Below are positions 1-5,634 of a stretch of DNA of 7,615 nucleotides, piece by piece. Source of the stretch: Candidatus Aminicenantota bacterium. Lineage in GTDB: Bacteria; Acidobacteriota; Aminicenantia; JAMOAD01. Location: NCBI GenBank assembly GCA_027070475.1, contig JALXDT010000068.1:1-7615 (forward strand). Reading direction: 5' to 3'. The translations under genes and the position numbers were made by a program. The notes below the pieces were generated by a model, which did not search any database, was not told the origin of the DNA, and saw only the letters and a program-made list of their open reading frames with translations. How positions within the stretch are numbered: position 1 is the stretch's first letter; the number at the start of each line of letters is the position of its first letter.

Positions 1-129
1 ACCTATTATGGAAGAAATTGATAATAAAGCCTTAAGACCTTTGAGTTTTTCTAATTTTTCATTTATCTTTTTTAATTCTTCTTCTAACTCTTTTTCCTCT
101 TTCTCAAGGCCTTCAATATACCTTTTCAT
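1..129 (-). CDS. Partial N-terminus of a charged coiled-coil protein of unknown function
   Basis: An open frame begins at the ATG at 129-127 and stays open for 43 codons to the window edge, so the C-terminus is missing. Residues 1-32 are rich in Glu and Lys, with Leu/Ile at heptad-like spacing (Leu-8, Leu-15, Leu-19, Ile-22, Leu-26, Leu-29), which predicts a coiled coil. From about residue 32 the sequence becomes hydrophobic (Leu, Ile, Ser, ending in Ile-Ile-Gly), possibly the start of a globular or membrane-associated part. There is no signal peptide. The start codon overlaps the stop of the tatA-like gene as TAATG, and AGGA lies a few bases upstream inside that gene, so the two are probably co-transcribed and translationally coupled. 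I do not recognise the family. The confidence is in the gene being real, not in any function. Confidence 0.6.
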   Translation of the reverse strand, partial: MKRYIEGLEKEEKELEEELKKINEKLEKLKGLKALLSISSIIG

Positions 130-317
130 TAATCCTGGATTTTTTTATTTTCTTTCTCTTCTTTTTTATCCGTCTCATCCTTTTTCATCTCTTCTTTAAA
201 GCTTTTTATGCCTTTTCCAAGTCCTTTGAAAACCTCAGGAATTTTGTTTGCTCCAAAGAGTAAAACGATTATAAATGCTATTAATAATAATTCTGGCAAT
301 CCTAAAGATCCAAACAT
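129..317 (-). CDS. tatA: Sec-independent protein translocase subunit TatA/TatE-like
   Basis: A 62-residue protein with the classic TatA layout. It has a very short N-terminus, a single membrane helix (about residues 7-21, after Pro-8/Glu-9), the Phe-21/Gly-22 hinge, an amphipathic helix starting at Lys-25/Ile-26/Pro-27/Glu-28 and running to about residue 45, and a highly charged Lys/Glu tail. TatA oligomers form the membrane pathway that exports folded, often cofactor-bearing proteins with twin-arginine signals. The small size and short amphipathic helix favour TatA/TatE over TatB, though a bifunctional TatA is possible. The ATG at 317 is chosen because GGAGG lies 5 nt upstream. An in-frame ATG at 362 would add 15 residues encoded across the apparent promoter and is unlikely. 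No tatB or tatC is visible here. The downstream neighbour overlaps its stop codon. Confidence 0.92.
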   Translation of the reverse strand: MFGSLGLPELLLIAFIIVLLFGANKIPEVFKGLGKGIKSFKEEMKKDETDKKEEKENKKIQD

Positions 318-322
318 CTTAA

Positions 323-327
323 CCTCC
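323..327 (-). promoter_or_regulatory. Shine-Dalgarno of the tatA-like gene
   Basis: GGAGG on the minus strand, separated by 5 nt from the ATG at 317-315. It fixes the start of the TatA-like protein and rules against the longer frame opening at 362. It lies only 6 T residues downstream of the -10 box, so it would sit at or very near the 5' end of the mRNA. Confidence 0.8.
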
Positions 328-333
328 AAAAAA

Positions 334-362
334 ATTATATACCAAATAGTGAAAGATAGCAA
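334..362 (-). promoter_or_regulatory. Sigma-70-type promoter of the tatA-like gene
   Basis: On the minus strand the sequence reads TTGCTA (362-357), a 17-nt spacer (356-340) and a perfect TATAAT (339-334). The -35 matches consensus at 4 of 6 positions and the -10 at 6 of 6. Transcription would be expected to start near 325-329, giving a leader of only about 10 nt before the ATG at 317. Assigned by pattern only. Confidence 0.65.
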
Positions 363-436
363 GAATCCCGCACCATCTTTTAGAATTAGTGTCTCTTTGG
401 TAAAACTTTCTCCTTGTATTATTTTTTGTTGGAATA

Positions 437-457
437 TTCTTTCAATTACTGAAAGAA
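437..457. repeat. 8-bp inverted repeat between the divergent promoters
   Basis: TTCTTTCA (437-444) and its exact reverse complement TGAAAGAA (450-457) are separated by the 5-nt loop ATTAC. It lies in the otherwise featureless 113-bp stretch between the two -35 boxes and ends 18 bp before the -35 of the rightward promoter. It could be an operator for a dimeric regulator or a weak hairpin. No T-tract follows on either strand, which argues against an intrinsic terminator. Confidence 0.4.
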
Positions 458-475
458 AGATGGGAAGCTAGAGAG

Positions 476-504
476 TTGACATTAAATCCGTTTGAATTTA
501 TCAT
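476..504 (+). promoter_or_regulatory. Sigma-70-type promoter of the DUF362-hisS-FIST-mpl operon
   Basis: A perfect -35 TTGACA (476-481), a 17-nt spacer (482-498) and the -10 box TATCAT (499-504), matching 5 of 6 consensus positions. The expected start is near 511, giving a leader of about 19 nt with GAGAGG (520-525) ahead of the ATG at 530. This is the best-matched promoter in the window and would drive the four overlapping genes up to 4974. Confidence 0.75.
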
Positions 505-510
505 ATGATA
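499..510. repeat. Perfect 12-bp palindrome over the -10 box and start region
   Basis: TATCATATGATA is self-complementary over all 12 bases. Its left half is the -10 box and its right half reaches the expected transcription start. A protein bound here would block polymerase, so it is a candidate operator. A chance AT-rich palindrome is a real alternative. Confidence 0.4.
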
Positions 511-529
511 CTTTAAAAAGAGAGGTTCA

Positions 530-1471
530 ATGAAAAAAATAGCACTGGTGAAATATGCAAAGAGGAAGGAGAATATTTACAAAGTTCTTGATTTGATTTC
601 AAAGGATATTCAGCTTTACAACAAAGAGACAATCTTAATAAAGGTAGCATTACCGGGTTTTAAGGAAATCTATTCTAACACAAATGTTGAAGCTGTCGAG
701 ATTTTAATTAGTTATCTTAAAAGATTTCCCTCAATAAAAAATATAATAATAGCAGAGGGTTCTCAAGGTTTTTATTATAATAAACCCACTACGGAAATTT
801 TTAAAAGATTCAATTATACCCAATTGGAAAGATTTAATGTTTCTCTTCTTGATCTTGATGAGATGGAGCATAATGAAACGATGTCAGTTCAATTGATAGA
901 TGGGACGAGAGAAACAGTAAGGATTGTAAGGCCGAAGTATGATTATATGATCTCCCTGGTTCCTCCGAAAACCCATGATTTTTTGATACTTTCTCTGGGA
1001 ATGCTTAATATGATTGGCTTTGTTCATCCAAAGGACAAGCTAAAACTTTTCGGAGTAAGATATGAGGATGGAAGTAAGAGAAGTCTTTACTCGATGCCAA
1101 GATTTTTATATGCAATAAGGGTAGCTCATAAAAACCTTGTGGAGCTTGTAACAAGAATTCATCCTGACCTTAGCATTGTTGATGGATTATATGGTATGGA
1201 GGGAAGAGGACCTTTGAAAGGAAGTCCTGTTTTTCACGGTTTTGCAATTGCCTCCACAGACTTTGTTAAAGCGGATGCACTTTGCTCGTATGTAATGGGA
1301 TTTAAACCTGATGATATAGGATATATTTATTATGCCAAGAAAAAAAGATTGGGCTCAACAGATTTCAGAGCTGTTATAGGGGAAAGACTTGATTATGTAA
1401 AATTTCCATATAGGGCTCATCCTAACTTTGAAAATCAAAAAAAATGGAGAGAAGCAAACAATGGGCATTAA
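530..1471 (+). CDS. DUF362 domain-containing protein
   Basis: A 313-residue, apparently cytoplasmic protein covering most of the DUF362 family (PF04015). Visible family signatures are the early Ile-Lys-Val-Ala-Leu-Pro-Gly strand followed by Ser-Asn-Thr-Asn near residues 38-52, Pro-Pro-Lys-Thr-His-Asp at 145-150 followed by a Leu-Asn-Met-Ile-Gly segment, Asp-Gly-Leu-Tyr-Gly-Met-Glu-Gly at 218-225 with Gly-Pro-Leu-Lys-Gly next to it, and Ala-Asp-Ala-Leu-Cys with Met-Gly-Phe at 248-258. The biochemical role of the family is poorly defined. Many members carry a ferredoxin-type 4Fe-4S domain, but this one has no such cysteine motif and only Cys-252 in that region. GAGAGG lies 4 nt before the ATG. 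It is the first gene of the operon, and its last 11 nt overlap hisS. I am confident of the family but not of any function. Confidence 0.85.
   Translation: MKKIALVKYAKRKENIYKVLDLISKDIQLYNKETILIKVALPGFKEIYSNTNVEAVEILISYLKRFPSIKNIIIAEGSQGFYYNKPTTEIFKRFNYTQLERFNVSLLDLDEMEHNETMSVQLIDGTRETVRIVRPKYDYMISLVPPKTHDFLILSLGMLNMIGFVHPKDKLKLFGVRYEDGSKRSLYSMPRFLYAIRVAHKNLVELVTRIHPDLSIVDGLYGMEGRGPLKGSPVFHGFAIASTDFVKADALCSYVMGFKPDDIGYIYYAKKKRLGSTDFRAVIGERLDYVKFPYRAHPNFENQKKWREANNGH
1446..1451 (+). promoter_or_regulatory. Shine-Dalgarno that sets the hisS start
   Basis: GGAGAG lies inside the end of the DUF362 gene, 9 nt before the ATG at 1461. It supports 1461 over the in-frame ATG at 1428, which would add 11 Lys-rich residues without family similarity and has only A-rich sequence immediately upstream. 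Confidence 0.65.
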
Positions 1472-2774
1472 GGTTTCTGCATACAAAGGAATGAGAGATT
1501 TTACTCCTGAAGTAATGATAAAGAGAAATTATGTAATAGGGATAATAGAAGGAATATTCAGAAACTATGGATTTGATCCGATAGAAACCCCGGCTATAGA
1601 GTTGTGGGATACCTTATCAGGTAAGTATGGTGATGAAGAAAAATTACTTTACACCTTTGAAGATAGAGGGAAAAGAAAGGTAGGGCTGAGATATGATCTG
1701 ACAGTTCCTTTTTCAAGATTTGTAGCAAATCATTTGAATGAATTACCCCGTCCTTTCAAAAGGTATCAAATCCAACCCGTATGGAGAGCTGACAAACCTC
1801 AAAAGGGGCGTTTCAGGGAATTCTATCAATGCGATATTGATATAATTGGTGTTAAATCTACAATAGCTGATGCCGAGATTTTGAAGGTTCTCTATTCTGT
1901 CCTTATAAAATTAGGGTTTAAAAGTTTCAATATTAATATAAATTCGAGAAAACTTTTCAATGTTCTTACAGAATATTTGGGTGAAGGAAAAGAGAAGGAG
2001 TTTTTAATCGCAAGGGCGATAGATAAACTTGAAAAGATAGGAATTGAAGGAGTAAAAGAGGAGCTCAAAAAGTATGGTTTCAGTGATAATAATATAAAAA
2101 AGATGGAAGGTATTTTAAGTGTTAAAGGGACTAATTCTGAGAAAATCAATGCTCTGAAGAAAATCCTTGAAAATACCCCTGGTTTTTCACTTTTTTATGA
2201 TGAGGTGAATGATCTATTAAATTATGCTGAAGAATTCAAAATTCCGACAAAAGTAATAAAATTTAATCCATTTCTTGCCCGAGGTTTGGATTATTATACA
2301 GGACCAATATTTGAAACAACAATTACCTCTCCTAAAATAGGCAGTATTACAGGTGGCGGAAGATATGATAATCTTATTGGTATTTTTTCAAATAGAGATA
2401 TTCCTGCAACTGGGAGCTCAATTGGCCTTGAGAGGATTATCACGGTAATGGATGAGCTTGATATGTACCCATTTGATAAGAAGACCTATACGGATGTTCT
2501 TGTTGCCGTTCAGGATAAAAAGCTTAAAAATGAATTAATTTCTATAACCGAGTACTTAAGAGAGAGTGGCATTTCAACTGAACTTTATATGGGAAATAAA
2601 GACCTCAGAGGGCAGATAAACTATGCTCTAAAAAAAGGAATAAATTTTATGATAATTATGGGGGAAAATGAATTAAAAGAGCAAACCGTAAATATTAAAA
2701 TATTATCAGAGAATGTTCAAATAAAAATCAAGAGGGAAGACCTATTGGAGGAAGTTAAAAATAGATTGAAATGA
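1461..2774 (+). CDS. hisS: Histidyl-tRNA synthetase (archaeal/eukaryotic-like type)
   Basis: A 437-residue class II aminoacyl-tRNA synthetase that charges tRNA-His using ATP. It opens with Lys-Gly-Met-Arg-Asp-Phe-Thr-Pro (residues 9-16), the usual HisRS start. Motif 2 lies around residues 105-127, with Arg-109 and the Gly-Arg-Phe-Arg-Glu-Phe-Tyr-Gln stretch at 116-123. The histidine-binding motif Leu-Ala-Arg-Gly-Leu-Asp-Tyr-Tyr is at 272-279, Gly-Gly-Gly-Arg-Tyr-Asp at 298-303, and motif 3 (Gly-Leu-Glu-Arg) at 322-325. The last ~95 residues are the anticodon-binding domain. The motif 2 wording (Phe-Tyr-Gln-Cys-Asp-Ile-Asp) resembles archaeal/eukaryotic HisRS more than the E. coli form. HisZ is unlikely because the synthetase signature residues are all present. 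The gene overlaps the preceding one by 11 nt and the next by 4 nt (ATGA). Confidence 0.96.
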   Translation: MGIKVSAYKGMRDFTPEVMIKRNYVIGIIEGIFRNYGFDPIETPAIELWDTLSGKYGDEEKLLYTFEDRGKRKVGLRYDLTVPFSRFVANHLNELPRPFKRYQIQPVWRADKPQKGRFREFYQCDIDIIGVKSTIADAEILKVLYSVLIKLGFKSFNININSRKLFNVLTEYLGEGKEKEFLIARAIDKLEKIGIEGVKEELKKYGFSDNNIKKMEGILSVKGTNSEKINALKKILENTPGFSLFYDEVNDLLNYAEEFKIPTKVIKFNPFLARGLDYYTGPIFETTITSPKIGSITGGGRYDNLIGIFSNRDIPATGSSIGLERIITVMDELDMYPFDKKTYTDVLVAVQDKKLKNELISITEYLRESGISTELYMGNKDLRGQINYALKKGINFMIIMGENELKEQTVNIKILSENVQIKIKREDLLEEVKNRLK

Positions 2775-3574
2775 GTCCACTAAAAGTTGCATGCAGCATA
2801 GATAATAATGTAATAAAAGCGGGGGAAAAGGTTATAAAAAAACTTTTAGGGGATAGTAATGAAAAGGATCACTTTTTCTTTAGTGTTACAGATTCTTACA
2901 AAGAACCTAATCTTGTAAGAGAAATTTTTTTAAAGGAAACTGGAGGCAATAATTTAATTTTTGGAATTATCTCATCGGGCTCAATAATAACAAGCTCTGG
3001 TTTTTATGAAAAAGGAGTGATAGGAGGCAGGCTAAGATCGGATAAAATCAGAATAGAGCCTGTTTTAATAGAGGGAGGAAGCAAAAATCTTTATCAAAAG
3101 ATTAAAGAGTCCTTGCTCTATCTTCATAGTAGAAAAAATGGAGATGACCTTCTAATTTTAATCTTTGTAGATGATGGGTTTTATTATAGGAAAAGTCTTT
3201 TCAAACATATTGTGGAGTCAGCTGAAAAATCCGCTACCAAAGTTGTAGGAGGTTTTATAGGAGAGTCTAAATTAAATAGTGATGAGTCAGGTATATTTTA
3301 CAATACAAAAATCACAGAAAAATCTATGTTATTACTTGGATTATTTAAAAAGGAAAGTTTTTCTGTGAGCGTATTTGAAAAAGATGAAAATTTTAGTAGA
3401 GAGAAAAGAACAGGTTCTATACTTTTAGGTCAAAGCTTCTCAGAATCTGAAAATGTGAAAAAATTTTTACCAAAACATCCATTTTTGGGTATAGGTACAA
3501 CTTCTCAATTCTACTATTTCCCTGATAAAGATTCAGAATTAACAGAGAAAACTATTGTAAGAGTTGATTTATGA
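2771..3574 (+). CDS. FIST N-domain-like protein (putative small-ligand sensor)
   Basis: A 267-residue protein without signal peptide or membrane helix, so probably cytoplasmic. The pattern recalls the FIST N domain (PF08495): an early predicted helix, then Leu-Ile-Phe-Gly-Ile-Ile-Ser-Ser-Gly-Ser (about residues 62-71) with a following Gly-Val, a strand ending Phe-Val-Asp-Asp-Gly at 132-136, a helix, and Val-Gly-Gly-Phe-Ile-Gly-Glu-Ser at 159-166 followed by a Leu-rich strand. FIST domains are proposed to bind small ligands, possibly amino acids, in signal transduction. The ~75 residues after position 190 do not clearly match a FIST C domain, so it would be a compact or divergent member. Its ATG overlaps the hisS stop and mpl overlaps its own stop, each as ATGA. 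The nearest GGAGG is 19 nt upstream, so translation probably depends on coupling. Family assignment is tentative. Confidence 0.55.
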   Translation: MSPLKVACSIDNNVIKAGEKVIKKLLGDSNEKDHFFFSVTDSYKEPNLVREIFLKETGGNNLIFGIISSGSIITSSGFYEKGVIGGRLRSDKIRIEPVLIEGGSKNLYQKIKESLLYLHSRKNGDDLLILIFVDDGFYYRKSLFKHIVESAEKSATKVVGGFIGESKLNSDESGIFYNTKITEKSMLLLGLFKKESFSVSVFEKDENFSREKRTGSILLGQSFSESENVKKFLPKHPFLGIGTTSQFYYFPDKDSELTEKTIVRVDL

Positions 3575-4974
3575 AGAAAATTTATTTAATTGGTATATGT
3601 GGTAGCGGGATGTCTGCTCTTGCAGGTTTGTTGAAAGAAAAGGGCTTTGAGGTTGGTGGTTCAGATAGGGCATGTTTTCCTCCGATAAAGGATGAAATTG
3701 AGAAACTTGATCTGAAGCTTTATAAGGATTTTTCAGAAAAAAATATTAAAGACTTTAAACCAGATCTTGTAATAATAGGTAATATCGTGGGAAGGGGAAA
3801 CCCCGAGGGAGAATTTGTTTTAAATAAAGGATATGAATTTTTGTCCATGCCTGAAGCCCTTCGCTATTTTTTTTTAAAAGAGAGAGAAAGAATAGTGGTT
3901 GCAGGAACACATGGAAAAACCACAACAGCATCTCTTTTGGCTTATAGTTTGGAAAAAGGCGGATTTGATCCGGGTTTTTTCATTGGTGGAGTTCCTGTTA
4001 ACTTTGGAAAAAATTACAGGTTAGGGAATGGTAATTTTTTTGTTGTTGAAGGAGATGAGTATGAGACATCCTTCTTTGACAAGTACAGTAAATTTTTCCA
4101 CTATTTCCCCAAGATACTTATTCTAAAACCACTTGAATATGACCATGTGGATATCTTTTCATCGGAAGAGGAGTATATGAAAGCATTTAAATTTTTGTTA
4201 AGAGAAATACCCTCTGAGGGTAAAGCATTTTTCCCTTCTTCTTCTAAAAAGGCAATGTCTCTGCGTCACTTCAGCTTTTCAAAAAATATTACTTACGGGA
4301 AAAATAAAAATGATGATATTTTCTATAAATTAAAAAGTAAAGGTTTTCCCTATGTTTTCGAAGTTTTTATTCATAATAAGAGTCTTGGGGAATTTAAATT
4401 GAATTTAATCGGTGAATACAATATAGAAAACGCCTTACCCTCGATATATCTTCTCTATGAGAATGGAGTGAAAATTGAAAAAATTAAGGAAACTTTAGCA
4501 AGTTTTAAGGGAGTTAAGAGAAGGCAGGAGATTTTATTTGATTCTAAAAAAGTAACATTAATAGATGATTTTGCCCATCATCCTACAGCTATAGAGAAAA
4601 CGATAAAAAGTGTTAAAAGGAGTTTTCCTGATAAGAGAATTATAACTATTTTTGAACCGGCTTCATGGTCCCTTAGAAAAAAAATATTTCAAAAAGAACT
4701 GGCAAATTCTTTAATGAAGTCGGATTTGGTTTATATCCTTGGTATAAAAGGTAAAGAAAAAATAAAAGAAAAAGAAAGGCTCAACCTGAACAAATTAAAA
4801 AATGATTTAAATAATTACGGTAAAAAAGCTTTTATTTTTGAGGGGGATAAAAGTAAAAGTTTTTTTGTTCTTAAAAGGATAAAAGAGGATATCAAAGAAG
4901 GGGATTGGGTTATTCTAATAGTTTCAAACAGTACCAGGTTAAATCTCGACATTGATTTAAGAGAAGGTTTATAA
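3571..4974 (+). CDS. mpl: UDP-N-acetylmuramate:L-Ala-gamma-D-Glu-meso-DAP ligase (Mpl)
   Basis: A 467-residue Mur-ligase family enzyme. Mpl attaches recovered murein tripeptide to UDP-MurNAc in the cytoplasm, feeding peptidoglycan recycling. The N-terminal Rossmann domain starts Gly-Ile-Cys-Gly-Ser-Gly (8-13). Asn-71 and Arg-Gly-Asn-Pro at 75-78 form a typical Mpl motif. The ATP-binding P-loop is Gly-Thr-His-Gly-Lys-Thr-Thr (112-118). Val-Glu-Gly-Asp-Glu-Tyr-Glu-Thr-Ser-Phe-Phe-Asp ending at 170 is the signature separating Mpl from MurC, and Glu-Tyr-Asp-His-Val-Asp follows about 20 residues later. The C-terminal domain has Arg-Arg-Gln-Glu and Asp-Asp-Phe-Ala-His-His-Pro-Thr at 332-339, where family members bind substrate. 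Length is typical. The start overlaps the FIST-like stop by 4 nt. It implies meso-DAP-type peptidoglycan and uptake or recovery of murein peptides. It is the last gene of the operon. Confidence 0.94.
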   Translation: MKKIYLIGICGSGMSALAGLLKEKGFEVGGSDRACFPPIKDEIEKLDLKLYKDFSEKNIKDFKPDLVIIGNIVGRGNPEGEFVLNKGYEFLSMPEALRYFFLKERERIVVAGTHGKTTTASLLAYSLEKGGFDPGFFIGGVPVNFGKNYRLGNGNFFVVEGDEYETSFFDKYSKFFHYFPKILILKPLEYDHVDIFSSEEEYMKAFKFLLREIPSEGKAFFPSSSKKAMSLRHFSFSKNITYGKNKNDDIFYKLKSKGFPYVFEVFIHNKSLGEFKLNLIGEYNIENALPSIYLLYENGVKIEKIKETLASFKGVKRRQEILFDSKKVTLIDDFAHHPTAIEKTIKSVKRSFPDKRIITIFEPASWSLRKKIFQKELANSLMKSDLVYILGIKGKEKIKEKERLNLNKLKNDLNNYGKKAFIFEGDKSKSFFVLKRIKEDIKEGDWVILIVSNSTRLNLDIDLREGL

Positions 4975-4994
4975 TATAACATTAGGAAAACATC

Positions 4995-5030
4995 GGGAAA
5001 TTATGTGTAATAATTTCACATAAATTTCTT
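4995..5030. repeat. Imperfect inverted repeat between mpl and the pilin operon
   Basis: TTATGTG (5001-5007) and CACATAA (5017-5023) are exact complements around a 9-nt loop. The arms extend by GAAA (4997-5000) pairing with TTTC (5025-5028) after one bulged A, plus two possible G-U pairs. It begins about 20 nt after the mpl stop, so it may act as a weak terminator, although the stem is AT-rich and only TTGTTT follows. Alternatively it is an operator, because its centre lies about 70 bp before the expected pilin transcription start. Confidence 0.4.
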
Positions 5031-5046
5031 GTTTAAAGTGAATACC

Positions 5047-5075
5047 TTGATAAGTGTTAGGATTTAAGATATTTT
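5047..5075 (+). promoter_or_regulatory. Candidate promoter of the minor-pilin operon
   Basis: TTGATA (5047-5052, 5 of 6 consensus positions), a 17-nt spacer and TATTTT (5070-5075, 4 of 6 positions). The expected start near 5082 gives a leader of about 37 nt ending in the AAGGAGG Shine-Dalgarno. The match is moderate and the region is AT-rich, so a different start is possible. Confidence 0.45.
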
Positions 5076-5078
5076 TAT

Positions 5079-5089
5079 TTGTGGCACAA
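5079..5089. repeat. Short palindrome TTGTG-G-CACAA in the pilin leader region
   Basis: Two perfect 5-bp arms (5079-5083 and 5085-5089) around a single G, straddling the expected transcription start. It shares the TGTG/CACA core with the larger inverted repeat at 4995-5030. It may be an operator half or chance. Confidence 0.25.
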
Positions 5090-5118
5090 TTATTTATAAA
5101 CAAATTAAGGAGGAAAAG

Positions 5119-5634
5119 ATGAAAAAAGGTTTTTCTTTAATGGAACTACTGGTAGTAATGCTTGTGGCAGGTGTTCTTCTTCTCATTAGCATAAATATAG
5201 CATTGAACGTAGTCACAAAATCAAGATTTGCTGGGGGAGTGAATAAAATTATAGCGGATATTGCTTATGCAAAGGAACTTGCCTCTAAAGAAAATAGATG
5301 GGTAAAATTTGATTTTAAAAATGATGGGAAAACATACACAATAGAGAAACAGAAAAAGATAGGAGATTTATCACAATTTGAAGTAGTTAAAACAAGACAG
5401 CCGATGGAAGGAAGAATGTTTTTTAATCCTGGTGGGAATGATGTGACTGATTTTGCAATAAATTCAAGAGGAGAGGTCAAAAAGGTTTCAGATCTTTCAA
5501 ACCCCACATCCGTTCCTTCGGAAATAACATTAACCGTTTGGAGTAGAAAGGGAGATGGTTCTCTTTCAAATCCCATAATCTATCAAAGAAAAATTAAAAT
5601 ATATCCATATGGAGGGATTAAAGTTGAAAAATAG
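5119..5634 (+). CDS. Type IV minor prepilin, FimT/GspH-like
   Basis: A 171-residue prepilin. The leader Met-Lys-Lys-Gly is followed by Phe-Ser-Leu-Met-Glu, which matches a type III prepilin signal cut by PilD between Gly-4 and Phe-5, with the conserved Glu at +5. A hydrophobic helix covers about residues 5-28. The segment after it (Ile-Ile-Ala-Asp-Ile-Ala-Tyr-Ala-Lys-Glu-Leu-Ala, about residues 44-55) resembles the GspH/FimT pattern of a helix followed by an exposed beta domain. Members sit in the inner membrane and then join the tip or priming complex of the pilus or pseudopilus. AAGGAGG (5107-5113) lies 5 nt before the ATG. The gene is the first of four successive pilin genes, and the PilV-like start lies inside its last codons. 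Membership of a type II secretion pseudopilus is possible, but the PilV/PilW/PilX set favours type IV pili. Confidence 0.88.
   Translation: MKKGFSLMELLVVMLVAGVLLLISINIALNVVTKSRFAGGVNKIIADIAYAKELASKENRWVKFDFKNDGKTYTIEKQKKIGDLSQFEVVKTRQPMEGRMFFNPGGNDVTDFAINSRGEVKKVSDLSNPTSVPSEITLTVWSRKGDGSLSNPIIYQRKIKIYPYGGIKVEK
5611..5616 (+). promoter_or_regulatory. Shine-Dalgarno pointing to a TTG start for the PilV-like gene
   Basis: GGAGGG ends 7 nt before an in-frame TTG at 5624. The only nearby in-frame ATG (5609) overlaps the beginning of this element and has only AT-rich sequence upstream, so the TTG is the better start. Confidence 0.65.

Noticed and set aside
8..199. Plus-strand open frame of 63 codons
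   Set aside because: It is antisense to the coiled-coil gene and the end of tatA. Its Ser/Phe-rich, low-complexity composition is what the complement of Lys/Glu-rich coding DNA produces, and it has no Shine-Dalgarno.
318..362. N-terminal extension of the TatA-like protein to the ATG at 362
   Set aside because: It would add a hydrophobic segment not seen in TatA and would be encoded over the promoter, while GGAGG supports the start at 317.
208..471. Plus-strand open frame of 87 codons across tatA and the divergent promoters
   Set aside because: It is antisense to tatA, crosses the tatA promoter, has no ribosome site and shows no recognisable motif.
1428..1460. Upstream ATG start for hisS
   Set aside because: It adds 11 Lys-rich residues before the conserved HisRS start and lacks a good Shine-Dalgarno. 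The ATG at 1461 has GGAGAG at 9 nt.
1892..2149. Minus-strand open frame of 85 codons inside hisS
   Set aside because: Shadow of the hisS reading frame, with Ser/Leu/Phe-rich composition and no motif.
3571..4974. MurC instead of Mpl
   Set aside because: The Arg-Gly-Asn-Pro motif and the Gly-Asp-Glu-Tyr-Glu-Thr-Ser-Phe-Phe-Asp signature are Mpl hallmarks not found in MurC.
5008..5016. CRP-type site formed by TGTG and CACA arms
   Set aside because: The spacing between TGTG and CACA is 9 nt, whereas CRP sites have 8, so only a generic dyad is claimed.
5082..5097. Sigma-54 promoter (TGGCAC followed by a -12 element) for the pilin operon
   Set aside because: The -24 part TGGCAC is perfect, but the essential GC of the -12 element is replaced by TA, so it does not qualify. 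Part of the match is explained by the TTGTG-G-CACAA palindrome.
5265..5576. Minus-strand open frame of 103 codons
   Set aside because: Shadow within the FimT-like gene, whose prepilin leader, Shine-Dalgarno and family pattern are clear on the plus strand.
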